From Aeromicrobium panaciterrae (GTDB lineage Bacteria > Actinomycetota > Actinomycetes > Propionibacteriales > Nocardioidaceae), in NCBI RefSeq assembly GCF_031457275.1, contig NZ_JAVDWH010000001.1:2480001-2544000 (forward strand): a stretch of 64,000 nt of DNA. The letters are read 5' to 3'. Under the pieces are notes generated by a model. It had not been told where the DNA came from. It did not search any database and worked only from the letters and a program-made list of their open reading frames with translations. Numbering within the stretch: the first letter of the stretch is position 1; each line of letters begins with the position of its first letter. Shown here one piece after another: positions 1-7,445 of the stretch. A program made the translations under genes and the position numbers.

Positions 1-1156
1 CAGCGCAGGCAAGAACCTTGGCGCCGATCGCGATGGCTCTCTCGTCGACACGAAGATTGCCCTGGTGCAAGTCGTACGTCGGACCGTCGGGCGTACGCGT
101 GCCAAGCCGTCCCATCGCACCCGGCACAGCCTCGACATACCAGGCGAAGTCCTCGCCGCCAAGGCTCTGCGTTGTCGTTGCGACTGCACTCGGACCCACG
201 GCTTCGGTCACTGCCTGGCGCAGTACTTCGGTAGCCCGGAAGTCGTTGACGACGGGCGGGACGCCGCGTACGTAGGTGACATCTGCGCTCACGCCGAACG
301 GTTCGATGATGTCGCTGATCAGACCGCGGACGAGATGCTCAGCCTGATGCCACGCGGCCGCGTCGAGCATGCGCAGCGTGCCGCTGAGCTCGCCCGTCGA
401 CGGGATGACGTTGGAGGCGTTGCCAGAGTGGATGCTGCCCCACACCATGCTGGCGCCAGCTCGAGGATCGAAACGACGCGAGAGTACGGCTGGGAGCTGG
501 GTGACGAGGCTGCCGAGCGCGTAGGTGAGGTCTTCGGTGAGGTGAGGTCGCGAGGTGTGACCGCCACGGCCGCTCAGGACCACATGGATGCGGTCGGAGG
601 CTCCGGTGATCGGACCTTCGCGGAGGCCAACCTGCCCGACATCGAGCGACGGATCGCAGTGCAGGGCGAAGACACGACTCACGCCCTTGAGTGCGCCAGC
701 GGCCAGCACCTTGAGAGCGCCGCCCGGCATGATTTCTTCAGCTGGCTGGAAGATCAGTCGGACGCGTACGGGCAGCGGCTGGATGGCGTTGGCCTCGGAC
801 AGCGCGACACCCGCGCCGAGCAGCGATGCGACGTGAACGTCATGACCGCACGAGTGCGAGACGCCGGGGACACTCGACTTCCAGGGGTCTTGCGAAGTGT
901 CTTCAACCGGCAGAGCATCAAGGTCGGCGCGCAGGGCGACAATCGGCCCTTCATCAGGCCCAACCTCGGCCATCAGTCCGGTGCCATCGAATCGTTCGTA
1001 CGGAATTCCGAGCTTGTCCATCCACGACGCGACGACGTCGGTCGTACGTTCTTCGTGCCACGACAGCTCCGGAAAAGCGTGCAGATCACGGCGCAGTTCG
1101 ATGAGGTCGGGGGTGACGACCTCAATCGAGCGGGTAAGTGATTCTGCAAGACGCAT
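1..1156 (-). CDS. M20 family amidohydrolase/peptidase (3' end cut by window edge)
   Basis: The reverse strand reads open from an ATG at 1156 to the window edge (385 codons), beginning MRLAESLTRSIEVVTPDLIE. It matches M20D-type metal-dependent amidohydrolases, which release acyl or amino groups from N-acyl amino acids or similar amides. Visible family marks are LRRDLHAFPELSWHE near the N-terminus, the metal-ligand segment HSCGHDVHVASLLG, a dimerisation-type middle containing GRGGHTSRPH, and GGEDFAWY near the C-terminus. Family members are about 390-420 residues, so only a short tail is missing. The substrate cannot be told. A -10-like TATCCT ends 6 nt before the ATG, suggesting a leaderless mRNA. 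The gene diverges from the small membrane-protein genes to its right. A long open frame on the opposite strand here is a shadow. Confidence 0.9.
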   Translation of the reverse strand, partial: MRLAESLTRSIEVVTPDLIELRRDLHAFPELSWHEERTTDVVASWMDKLGIPYERFDGTGLMAEVGPDEGPIVALRADLDALPVEDTSQDPWKSSVPGVSHSCGHDVHVASLLGAGVALSEANAIQPLPVRVRLIFQPAEEIMPGGALKVLAAGALKGVSRVFALHCDPSLDVGQVGLREGPITGASDRIHVVLSGRGGHTSRPHLTEDLTYALGSLVTQLPAVLSRRFDPRAGASMVWGSIHSGNASNVIPSTGELSGTLRMLDAAAWHQAEHLVRGLISDIIEPFGVSADVTYVRGVPPVVNDFRATEVLRQAVTEAVGPSAVATTTQSLGGEDFAWYVEAVPGAMGRLGTRTPDGPTYDLHQGNLRVDERAIAIGAKVLACA

Positions 1157-1162
1157 CCGCTC

Positions 1163-1168
1163 AGGATA
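1163..1168 (-). promoter_or_regulatory. -10 hexamer TATCCT of the M20 gene
   Basis: TATCCT on the minus strand, separated by 6 nt from the ATG at 1156. This places the expected transcription start at the start codon. No Shine-Dalgarno sequence lies between them. Confidence 0.5.
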
Positions 1169-1204
1169 TCGCTGTTTCTGGTGATGCCCGGCCCTGTCTC
1201 GACC

Positions 1205-1210
1205 TAGAGT
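1205..1210 (+). promoter_or_regulatory. -10 hexamer TAGAGT, leaderless start
   Basis: TAGAGT ends 6 nt before the ATG at 1217 and there is no ribosome binding site in the gap, which fits a leaderless transcript. Confidence 0.55.
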
Positions 1211-1216
1211 GCCTGC

Positions 1217-1525
1217 ATGGATGATCCGTACGGCAACGACTCGCTTCTCAGCGGCGCTCCCACCGAGTTCATTGCGTTCTTCGTCGGCATTCTGATCGTT
1301 GGCGGAATCCTCCTGATCTTGAACTGGAAGAAGGCTGCTGACGCGGGGATCAATCCCCTCACGATGGAGACCGAGGCGATGACGACCTTGATCAAAAGCA
1401 AGGCGCTCTCGCCGGAGAAGTCGCTCGAGGAACGCCTGGCAGAGCTCGACGCACTTCACGCCAAGGGCACGATCAGTGCTGCGGAGCTCGCCGCGGCGCG
1501 CGCCGAGGCGCTCAAGAACCCGTAG
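1217..1525 (+). CDS. Small membrane protein with C-terminal SHOCT-like domain
   Basis: A 102-residue protein. Residues about 17-36 form one hydrophobic segment (EFIAFFVGILIVGGILLIL), followed by a basic stop-transfer NWKK and a cytoplasmic tail. The last about 35 residues (SLEERLAELDALHAKGTI, then AAELAAARAEAL) match the short SHOCT helical pattern, a C-terminal oligomerisation-type motif found on many small bacterial membrane proteins. Function is unknown. It is followed 20 nt later by a second protein of the same build, so the two look like a diverged pair. The start is fixed by the -10-like TAGAGT 6 nt upstream. Confidence 0.8.
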   Translation: MDDPYGNDSLLSGAPTEFIAFFVGILIVGGILLILNWKKAADAGINPLTMETEAMTTLIKSKALSPEKSLEERLAELDALHAKGTISAAELAAARAEALKNP

Positions 1526-1533
1526 ACGCGCAG

Positions 1534-1539
1534 TAGCAT
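1534..1539 (+). promoter_or_regulatory. -10 hexamer TAGCAT, leaderless start
   Basis: TAGCAT ends 6 nt before the ATG at 1546, with no ribosome binding site between. The second SHOCT-type gene may therefore have its own promoter despite lying 20 nt after the first. Confidence 0.45.
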
Positions 1540-1545
1540 CCCGCC

Positions 1546-1914
1546 ATGGACGCGATCCTCGATCTGTTCGACAGCGCCAAGGGATTCGGCATCCTTGCCG
1601 TCCTCATACCGATCGGCGGATTTCTGCTTTCAGTCGTCGCTCGCATCGTCCTGGGTCGCGTGATCGGCGGACTGTTCGGCGGCCTGTCCAGGTTCGTGCT
1701 CGACAAACCGATCTCCGCGGCGACACTGACGACAACACCAACGGACGGCTCGATCACGTTGCGGCAGATCATGAACGGTCAGCTCGGTCAGCTCACCGAA
1801 ACTCCCGCCGAACCGGCTGACCGGATCAAGGTGCTCGAGGAGTTGCACGCGCAAGGCGGCATCGACGCAGACAAACTCGCCAAGCTCAAGGCTGCGATTG
1901 AGGCTGGCGGCTAG
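1546..1914 (+). CDS. Small membrane protein with C-terminal SHOCT-like domain
   Basis: A 122-residue protein. An N-terminal amphipathic stretch (MDAILDLFDSAKGFG) leads into a hydrophobic region from about residue 16 to 48 (ILAVLIPIGGFLLSVVARIV and onward), long enough for one or two membrane passes. A polar linker follows. The C-terminal helix-turn-helix DRIKVLEELHAQGGIDADKL has the SHOCT pattern of leucines around a glycine turn. Role unknown; it is most likely functionally linked to the similar gene just upstream. Its stop codon shares the four bases CTAG (1911-1914) with the stop of the convergent SRPBCC gene. Confidence 0.75.
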   Translation: MDAILDLFDSAKGFGILAVLIPIGGFLLSVVARIVLGRVIGGLFGGLSRFVLDKPISAATLTTTPTDGSITLRQIMNGQLGQLTETPAEPADRIKVLEELHAQGGIDADKLAKLKAAIEAGG

Positions 1915-2342
1915 CGCGCGTCCAGCACCTTCTGGATCTGCTCGATCGTCTCGTCCGCGAGTGAGTCGAGCTTGGGCTTGACCACCAACGGGGCCACGAA
2001 CCTCACCAGGCCGTGGAACTCGAAGTCCGCGCGGTAATGGATCTGGGTCCAGCTACCGTCCCGCGTAAATGTCATGGTGTCGGTCGCGGTAGCAGTCTTG
2101 TTGCGGCCCCGGCACGAGAAGAACGTCGGATCGTCGTGGCCGATCGTCTCGTACATCAGCTGTGTCTTGCGACCCATGAACTCCGAGGTGTTCTCGTACG
2201 TCGTGCCGAGCTCACCGTCGCCGCTCGTGCGTCGTGTGGAGATGGTGCCGGGATCCCACTCTTCGGTGTTCTCGAAGTCGCTGAGGTACGCGAAGGTCTC
2301 CTCGATCGGCGTTGACACGACAAACGTGCGCTCGACATGCAT
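1911..2342 (-). CDS. SRPBCC family protein (polyketide cyclase/START-like fold)
   Basis: A 143-residue protein beginning MHVERTFVVSTPIEETFAYL, the typical first strand and helix of SRPBCC domains, followed by LSDFENTEEWDPG, where this family places its conserved tryptophan. These proteins form a hydrophobic ligand cavity and act as lipid or polyketide binders, or as uncharacterised stress proteins; no ligand can be assigned. The length is normal for a single domain. A -10-like TAGCGT ends 6 nt before the ATG. The gene follows the sdh operon terminator on the same strand and converges with the SHOCT gene, sharing a CTAG stop. Confidence 0.85.
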   Translation of the reverse strand: MHVERTFVVSTPIEETFAYLSDFENTEEWDPGTISTRRTSGDGELGTTYENTSEFMGRKTQLMYETIGHDDPTFFSCRGRNKTATATDTMTFTRDGSWTQIHYRADFEFHGLVRFVAPLVVKPKLDSLADETIEQIQKVLDAR

Positions 2343-2348
2343 GTCTCC

Positions 2349-2354
2349 ACGCTA
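2349..2354 (-). promoter_or_regulatory. -10 hexamer TAGCGT of the SRPBCC gene
   Basis: TAGCGT on the minus strand with 6 nt (GGAGAC) to the ATG at 2342. The GGAG in the gap could also serve as a weak ribosome binding site if transcription began further upstream. Confidence 0.4.
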
Positions 2355-2364
2355 GGGAACACAA

Positions 2365-2398
2365 ACATGCCCGCAACTCGAAACGAGTGCGGGCATGT
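2365..2398 (-). terminator. Terminator after the sdhCAB operon
   Basis: A 10-bp arm ACATGCCCGC pairs with GCGGGCATGT, with an inner 5-bp ACTCG/CGAGT stem around an AAA loop and one bulged A. On the minus strand the hairpin is followed by TTTGTGTT. It lies 20 nt after the sdhB stop codon. Confidence 0.8.
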
Positions 2399-2417
2399 CC
2401 TCACGAAGAGGTGAGAG

Positions 2418-3176
2418 TCAGGCCTTGGCCTTCTTCTTGCGACGGATCATCGGGTCGAACTTCAGGTCGACGACACGTTCCTTGAGCGGGATGAGTGCGT
2501 TGTCCGTGATCTTGATGTGCTCGGGGCAGACCTCGGTGCAGCACTTCGTGATGTTGCAGAAGCCGAGACCGTGCTCGTCCTGTGCAGCCGCCTTGCGGTT
2601 GACGCCCTGCTCTGCGGCGGCATCCAACGGGTGCATGTCGAGCTCGGCAACGCGCATGAGGAAACGCGGGCCTGAGAAGGCCGGCTTGTTCTCCTCGTGG
2701 TCACGCAGCACGTGGCACGTGTCCTGGCACAGGAAGCACTCGATGCACTTGCGGAACTCCTGCGAGCGCTCGACGTCGACCTGCTGCATGCGGTACTCGC
2801 CCGGCTTGAGACCCTCCGGCGGTACGAACGCGCGAACTTCGCGAGCCTTCTCGTAGTTGAACGAGACGTCTGTGACGAGGTCGCGGATGACAGGGAACGT
2901 ACGCATCGGAGTGATCGTGACGGTGCTTTCCTGCGGCAGCGTCGACATACGCGTCATGCAGAGCAGTCGCGGGCGACCGTTGATCTCGGCACTGCACGAG
3001 CCACACTTGCCGGCCTTGCAGTTCCAGCGAACGGCCAGGTCGGGCGTCTGCGTGGCCTGCAGGCGGTGGATCACATCGAGGACGACTTCGCCCTCGTTGA
3101 CCTCGACGTCGTAGTTCTCGAAGTCGCCACCCTCAGCGTCGCCGCGCCAGACACGAAAGTTCTGCTCGTAGCTCAT
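2418..3176 (-). CDS. sdhB: Succinate dehydrogenase iron-sulfur subunit
   Basis: A 252-residue subunit that passes electrons from the flavoprotein to the membrane quinone site. The N-terminal ferredoxin fold carries the [2Fe-2S] cysteines in CKAGKCGSCSAEINGRPRLL plus the next C. The C-terminal domain carries the [4Fe-4S] and [3Fe-4S] cysteines in CIECFLCQDTCHV and CNITKCCTEVCPEHI. The length (252) and the C-A-B gene order match the mycobacterial Sdh1 set (248/646/273 residues) rather than the four-subunit enzyme. Its ATG overlaps the sdhA stop by one base (TGATG), with GGAAGGA upstream as ribosome binding site, so the two are translationally coupled. A hairpin terminator follows. Confidence 0.97.
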   Translation of the reverse strand: MSYEQNFRVWRGDAEGGDFENYDVEVNEGEVVLDVIHRLQATQTPDLAVRWNCKAGKCGSCSAEINGRPRLLCMTRMSTLPQESTVTITPMRTFPVIRDLVTDVSFNYEKAREVRAFVPPEGLKPGEYRMQQVDVERSQEFRKCIECFLCQDTCHVLRDHEENKPAFSGPRFLMRVAELDMHPLDAAAEQGVNRKAAAQDEHGLGFCNITKCCTEVCPEHIKITDNALIPLKERVVDLKFDPMIRRKKKAKA

Positions 3177-5086
3177 CAGGAATTCCTTCCGGCCAGCTCA
3201 GCTTCGGTGAAGTACTTCTTCAGTTCGCTCATCTCGAACAGGTCGAGCAGGTCTTCGCGGAGCGGGATCTGCTCCTTCTCCTGAACGTCGACCGAACCGT
3301 CGTCCTTGATGTTGCAGACGAGCAGCTTGTGACGCCACTCAGCATTCATGACGGGGTGGTCTTCGCGGGTGTGACCGCCGCGGCTCTCGGTACGGATGAG
3401 TGCCGCCTTGGCGACGCACTCGCTGACCAGGAGCATGTTGCGCAGGTCGAGAGCGAGGTGCCAGCCCGGGTTGAACTGGCGGTGTCCCTCAACGACCATG
3501 TGCTTGGCCCGCTCGCGGAGCTCGTCGATCTTGCCCTGAGCCTCTTCGACCTCTTCGGCCTTGCGGATGATGCCGACCAGGTCGTTCATCGACTGCTGGA
3601 GTTCCTGGTGGATCGTGTACGGGTTCTCGGCGCCTTCCTGGCCACCATCACCGAACGGAGCAACCGAACGATCGCGGGCTTCCTTGACGGCGGCGTCAGA
3701 CACCACGGGGCGATCCTTGCCGAGCTTGTCGACGTACTCCGCAGCACCAGCACCGGCACGCTTGCCGAAGACCAGAAGGTCCGAGAGCGAGTTGCCGCCG
3801 AGGCGGTTGGAGCCGTGCATACCGCCGGAGCACTCGCCTGCGGCGAAAAGACCGGGGACCGAAGCCGCACCGGTGTCAGGATCGACCTCGATGCCGCCCA
3901 TGACGTAGTGACACGTCGGGCCGACTTCCATCGCTTCCTTCGTGATGTCGACGTCGGCGAGCTCCTTGAACTGGTGGTGCATCGACGGCAGCTTCTTGAG
4001 GATCGCTTCGGTGGTCAGGCCCACCTCGGTACGTCCGGCGACGGTCAGATACACCCCGCCGTGCGGGGTTCCTCGGCCAGCCTTGACCTCGGAGTTGATG
4101 GCCCGAGCCACCTCATCGCGCGGCAGCAGCTCGGGGGGACGCCGGTTGTTGTCGGGGTCGGTGTACCAGCGGTCGCCTTCTTCGGGCGTCGTGGCGTAGA
4201 GATCCTTGAACACGTCCGCGATGTAGTCGAACATGAAGCGCTTGCCCTCGGAGTTGGTCAGGATTCCACCGTCACCGCGTACAGACTCGGTGACGAGGAT
4301 GCCCTTGACCGAAGGCGGCCAGACCATGCCGGTCGGGTGGAACTGCAAGAACTCCATGTTGATCAGCGAGGCGCCGGCGCGAAGTGCGAGCGCGTGACCG
4401 TCGCCGGTGTACTCCCAGGAGTTGCTGGTGACCTTGTAGGACTTGCCGATGCCGCCGGTGGCCATGACGATCGCGGGCGCCTCGAACAGCAGGTGGCGTC
4501 CGGACTCACGCTGGTAGGCAACGGCGCCGGAGATCTTGTCGCCGTCCTTGAGCAGGTCGACGATCGTGGTCTCGTCATAGACCTTGATGTTGGCTTCGTA
4601 GTCGCCGGTGTTGCGGAAGTCTTCCTGCTGCAGCGAGACGATCTTCTGCTGAAGCGTGCGGATCAGCTCCAGGCCCGTGCGGTCGCCGACGTGGGCGAGG
4701 CGCGGGTAGCTGTGGCCACCGAAGTTGCGCTGGCTGATGCGGCCGTCGGCCGTGCGGTCGAAGAGCGCGCCGTACGTCTCGAGCTCCCAGACACGGTCCG
4801 GAGCTTCCTTCGCGTGCAACTCGGCCATGCGCCAGTTGTTGAGGAACTTGCCGCCTCGCATGGTGTCACCGAAGTGCACCATCCAGTTGTCGTTGGAGTT
4901 GGCGTTGCCCATCGCAGCCGCGCAGCCGCCCTCGGCCATGACCGTGTGGGCCTTGCCGAACAGCGACTTGGAGATGATCGCGGTCTTCTTGCCCGACACG
5001 CGGGCCTCGATCGCAGCGCGCAGACCGGCGCCACCGGCGCCGATGATGACGACGTCGTATGTGTGTGTCTCGATATCAGCAGTCAT
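3176..5086 (-). CDS. sdhA: Succinate dehydrogenase flavoprotein subunit
   Basis: A 636-residue FAD subunit oxidising succinate to fumarate at the inner face of the membrane. FAD binding is shown by VVIIGAGGAGLRAAIEARV and by the segment HTVMAEGGCAAAMGN, whose first histidine is the usual covalent FAD attachment site. Substrate and capping regions are seen in FHPTGMVWPPSVKGILVTES, VRGDGG and GRGTPHGGVYLTV; AGECSGGMHGSNRLGGNSL closes the fold. The gene starts 14 nt after sdhC and overlaps sdhB by one base. Sequence similarity by eye is to the Sdh1/fumarate reductase-like actinobacterial clade. Long opposite-strand frames in this region are shadows of its codon bias. Confidence 0.97.
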   Translation of the reverse strand: MTADIETHTYDVVIIGAGGAGLRAAIEARVSGKKTAIISKSLFGKAHTVMAEGGCAAAMGNANSNDNWMVHFGDTMRGGKFLNNWRMAELHAKEAPDRVWELETYGALFDRTADGRISQRNFGGHSYPRLAHVGDRTGLELIRTLQQKIVSLQQEDFRNTGDYEANIKVYDETTIVDLLKDGDKISGAVAYQRESGRHLLFEAPAIVMATGGIGKSYKVTSNSWEYTGDGHALALRAGASLINMEFLQFHPTGMVWPPSVKGILVTESVRGDGGILTNSEGKRFMFDYIADVFKDLYATTPEEGDRWYTDPDNNRRPPELLPRDEVARAINSEVKAGRGTPHGGVYLTVAGRTEVGLTTEAILKKLPSMHHQFKELADVDITKEAMEVGPTCHYVMGGIEVDPDTGAASVPGLFAAGECSGGMHGSNRLGGNSLSDLLVFGKRAGAGAAEYVDKLGKDRPVVSDAAVKEARDRSVAPFGDGGQEGAENPYTIHQELQQSMNDLVGIIRKAEEVEEAQGKIDELRERAKHMVVEGHRQFNPGWHLALDLRNMLLVSECVAKAALIRTESRGGHTREDHPVMNAEWRHKLLVCNIKDDGSVDVQEKEQIPLREDLLDLFEMSELKKYFTEAELAGRNS

Positions 5087-5100
5087 GAAATTTCAGTCCG

Positions 5101-5934
5101 TCAGTTGATGAAGCGAAGGTCGTCGATCCAGCCGGCAGAGACGGCCATGATGTAGAAGTCGGTCAGCGCGAGGGTGCCGAGCGTCAGCCAGGCGAGTCCC
5201 ATGTGGCGACCGTTGAGCTTGGAAACCCAGCCCCAGAGCTTGTAGCGGATCGGGTGCTTGGAGAAGTGGTTCAAACGGCCGCCGATAAGGCTGCGGCACG
5301 AGTGGCACGACGCGGTGTAGGCCCAGAGGGCGATCACGTTGACAATCAGGATGATGTTGCCGAGACCGAAACCGAACTCGTGGTCGGCGGTCTGGAACGC
5401 CTTGACCGCGTCATACGTATTGATGACCGAGATGAGCGCGGCAGCGTAGAAGAAGTAGCGGTGGAGGTTCTGACCGAGAAGCGGGAAGCGCGTCTCACCG
5501 GTGTACTTCTGGTGCGGCTCAGCCACGGCGCACGCGGGCGGCGACAGCCAGAACGCGCGGTAGTAGGCCTTGCGGTAGTAGTAGCACGTCATGCGGAACA
5601 ACAGCAGGAACGGCAGCGTCAATGCGGCGTACGGGAGCCACCACTGATCGGGCAGGAACTGGCCGAAGTGTGAGGACTCCGGGATACAACCCTTGGAGAC
5701 ACACGGCGAGTAGAACGGAGTGAGGTACTCGTACTGCGCGACGAAGTAGTCCTTCTGCATGAACGCACGCACGGTCGCGTACGCGACCCAGGCACCGAGG
5801 CCCAGCGCAGTGGCGAGCGGTGGAAGCCACCACCGGTCGTTTCGCAGTGTTCGGGCGGCAATTGCCGCGCGGCCGGCCCCATTGGGCCCCTTCAACGGTG
5901 CTCCAGACGAGGGAGCTGGTGAGGTGGTGGTCAC
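5101..5934 (-). CDS. sdhC: Succinate dehydrogenase membrane anchor (Sdh1 type, about 5 TM)
   Basis: A 277-residue single-chain membrane anchor. The GTG at 5934 is chosen over the GTG at 5943 because AAGG lies 8 nt upstream and a -10-like TAAGGT ends 7 nt upstream. About five hydrophobic segments are visible (around PPLATALGLGAWVAYATVRA, ALTLPFLLLF, YFFYAAALISVINTY, NIILIVNVIALWAYTA, LGTLALTDFYIMAV). Between them are cysteine/histidine clusters: SPCVSKGCIPESSHFGQ, SPPACAVAEPHQ, and SCHSCRSLIGGRLNHFSKH at the end of a membrane segment. The mycobacterial Sdh1 anchor has been reported to hold a membrane-embedded iron-sulfur cluster; these residues are candidate ligands here, which is inference. 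First gene of sdhCAB, divergent from the LysR gene. Confidence 0.93.
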   Translation of the reverse strand: MTTTSPAPSSGAPLKGPNGAGRAAIAARTLRNDRWWLPPLATALGLGAWVAYATVRAFMQKDYFVAQYEYLTPFYSPCVSKGCIPESSHFGQFLPDQWWLPYAALTLPFLLLFRMTCYYYRKAYYRAFWLSPPACAVAEPHQKYTGETRFPLLGQNLHRYFFYAAALISVINTYDAVKAFQTADHEFGFGLGNIILIVNVIALWAYTASCHSCRSLIGGRLNHFSKHPIRYKLWGWVSKLNGRHMGLAWLTLGTLALTDFYIMAVSAGWIDDLRFIN

Positions 5935-5941
5935 GGCCCAC

Positions 5942-5947
5942 ACCTTA
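5942..5947 (-). promoter_or_regulatory. -10 hexamer TAAGGT of the sdhCAB operon
   Basis: TAAGGT ends 7 nt before the GTG at 5934, so sdhC may be leaderless; the AAGG could alternatively act as ribosome binding site. The LysR-type palindrome is centred about 66 bp upstream of this start. Confidence 0.5.
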
Positions 5948-5988
5948 GGACTGTCCGCTCATTCGCGCAAAGTCATAGTGAGGCGACG

Positions 5989-6011
5989 TTTCATAGCCAA
6001 TGGCTATGAAA
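5989..6011 (+). promoter_or_regulatory. LysR-type operator palindrome between sdhC and the LysR gene
   Basis: A perfect 10-bp inverted repeat, TTTCATAGCC and its complement, separated by AAT. Inside it ATAG...CTAT gives the T-N11-A pattern typical of LysR-type regulators. The centre is about 66 bp upstream of the sdhC start, and the right edge overlaps the likely -10 of the regulator gene. A further half-site TCATAG lies at 5973-5978, about 40 bp upstream of the sdhC start. Confidence 0.7.
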
Positions 6012-6021
6012 GAATGGATCC

Positions 6022-6924
6022 ATGCAAATCCAGCAGCTCAGCTATTTTGTGGCCGTCGCGCGTACGCGGCACTTCACCCGCGCAGCCGAGCTCACGGGCG
6101 TCTCGCAGCCCAGCCTCTCCAAGCAGATCCGGGTTCTTGAGAACTCGCTCGGCACTCCCCTGTTCGTACGAAATCGTGGAGCGATCGAGCTGACCAGTGC
6201 CGGCGCAGCACTGCTTCCACACGCGCAGCGCATCCTGATCGACGTCGAGAGTGCTGAGCGCACCGTCAAGGAAGTGGCCAACCTTCGACGTGGCCGAGTA
6301 CGTCTCGGCGCGACGCCGTCACTCTGCGACGGATTGCTGCCCGAAGCGCTGCACCGGTTCCACAGCAAATACCCCGACATCGACCTCGAGGTCCAGGAGG
6401 CCGGCTCTCAGGTACTGACTCGCGAACTCGTCCAAGGGCGACTCGATGTGGCCCTCCTGATCGTTCCGCTCATCACCGACGATCCCGATATCGAGACGAC
6501 GCCTGTGCTGCGCGAGAAGCTCGTATTGGCGAGTCCCGCAGACTCTGACCTTCCGGAGCGGATGGACGTCAAAGACCTCAAGGACATGCCGCTGGTGATG
6601 TTCCGTGAGGGCTACTACCTTCGCGACGTCACGCTCAGGGCGTGCAGGGCCGCCGGATTTGAGCCGCGCTTTGCCGTCGAAGGCGGAGAGATGAGCGCCG
6701 TCCTCCGGTTCGTGGAGTCCGGGCTCGGTTACGCGGTCGTGCCGAGCATGGTGCTGACCAACCGCCCACAGCTGCGCGCCTCACAGCTCGACAATCCCCC
6801 GCTCGACCGAGTGATCGCCCTGGCACATCGAAGCTCTGAAGCACTGCCGCTCGCGGCTCGCGCGTTCAAGGCTGAACTGTTCGAACACCTGACGACCGTG
6901 GGCGACGGCTCGATCGTGGTCTAG
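6022..6924 (+). CDS. LysR-type transcriptional regulator, divergent from sdhCAB
   Basis: A 300-residue regulator with the standard build: N-terminal winged helix (LSYFVAVARTRHFTRAAEL, then GVSQPSLSKQIRVLENSLG), a linker helix, and a periplasmic-binding-protein-like effector domain from about residue 90 (LRRGRVRLGATPSL onward). It lies 87 bp from sdhC on the opposite strand, with a palindromic site positioned to activate sdh and to occlude its own -10 (AAGAAT at 6010-6015, ending 6 nt before the ATG). Divergent LysR genes usually control the neighbour, so regulation of succinate dehydrogenase is the best guess; the effector is unknown. Its stop codon shares CTAG with the convergent phosphoesterase gene. 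Confidence 0.93.
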   Translation: MQIQQLSYFVAVARTRHFTRAAELTGVSQPSLSKQIRVLENSLGTPLFVRNRGAIELTSAGAALLPHAQRILIDVESAERTVKEVANLRRGRVRLGATPSLCDGLLPEALHRFHSKYPDIDLEVQEAGSQVLTRELVQGRLDVALLIVPLITDDPDIETTPVLREKLVLASPADSDLPERMDVKDLKDMPLVMFREGYYLRDVTLRACRAAGFEPRFAVEGGEMSAVLRFVESGLGYAVVPSMVLTNRPQLRASQLDNPPLDRVIALAHRSSEALPLAARAFKAELFEHLTTVGDGSIVV

Positions 6925-7445
6925 CGGGGTTCGGGGCCGAGAGCGAAGGTTCGCTTCGGTACCCAGCCGTTGACATCGTCGTGCTCATAGAGCGCGAACC
7001 CGTCAACGTTGAACTGGCACTCGAATCCGCTCAGCTCGTCGTACGCGCGGTCGAGGCTCGCATCGTCGAGGTTGTGCGCAACGGTGACATGCGGGTGGAA
7101 GGGGAACTCCGGCTCCGGGATCTTGAGCGCAGAACGTACGGACTTCGCCAGCATCTCCGTGTACGAAATGCCCTGGCTGACAGCGATGAAAACCACCGGC
7201 GAGATCGGCCGGAAGGTCGCTGTTCCGCGCAGTCGCATGGGGAACGGTGGCAGGGTTGCTGAGGCGCGTTCGAGTGCTTCGCAGACGCCTTGGAGTTCCT
7301 CGACGGTGACTTCGGTCGGAGGAATCAAGGTGACGTGGCTCGGCACCGTACGGGCCATCGGATCGCCGAACTCCGCACGCTTGTTGCGCAGCAATGTGCC
7401 GTACGGCTCTGGAACCGGGATGGCGACACCGATGGTTTGGGTCAT
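6921..7445 (-). CDS. 2'-5' RNA ligase family protein (2H phosphoesterase)
   Basis: A 174-residue protein with the two histidine motifs that define the 2H phosphoesterase superfamily: SHVTLIPP near residue 38 and [10 protein letters not shown] near residue 119. Family members open or close 2',3'-cyclic phosphates in RNA or nucleotides (ThpR/LigT type), but actinobacterial members of this branch are mostly untested. The ATG overlaps the trpS stop by four bases (ATGA), so it is the second gene of a trpS unit and is probably translated by coupling. The link to tRNA charging suggests, without proving, an RNA-processing role. Confidence 0.88.
   Translation of the reverse strand: MTQTIGVAIPVPEPYGTLLRNKRAEFGDPMARTVPSHVTLIPPTEVTVEELQGVCEALERASATLPPFPMRLRGTATFRPISPVVFIAVSQGISYTEMLAKSVRSALKIPEPEFPFHPHVTVAHNLDDASLDRAYDELSGFECQFNVDGFALYEHDDVNGWVPKRTFALGPEPR

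Noticed and set aside
65..1141. Long open frame on the plus strand
   Set aside because: It is antisense to a well-conserved M20 amidohydrolase frame on the minus strand and its product has no domain features.
3329..5155. 608-codon plus-strand open frame across sdhA
   Set aside because: A shadow of the strongly biased sdhA gene; the sense product has every expected flavoprotein motif.
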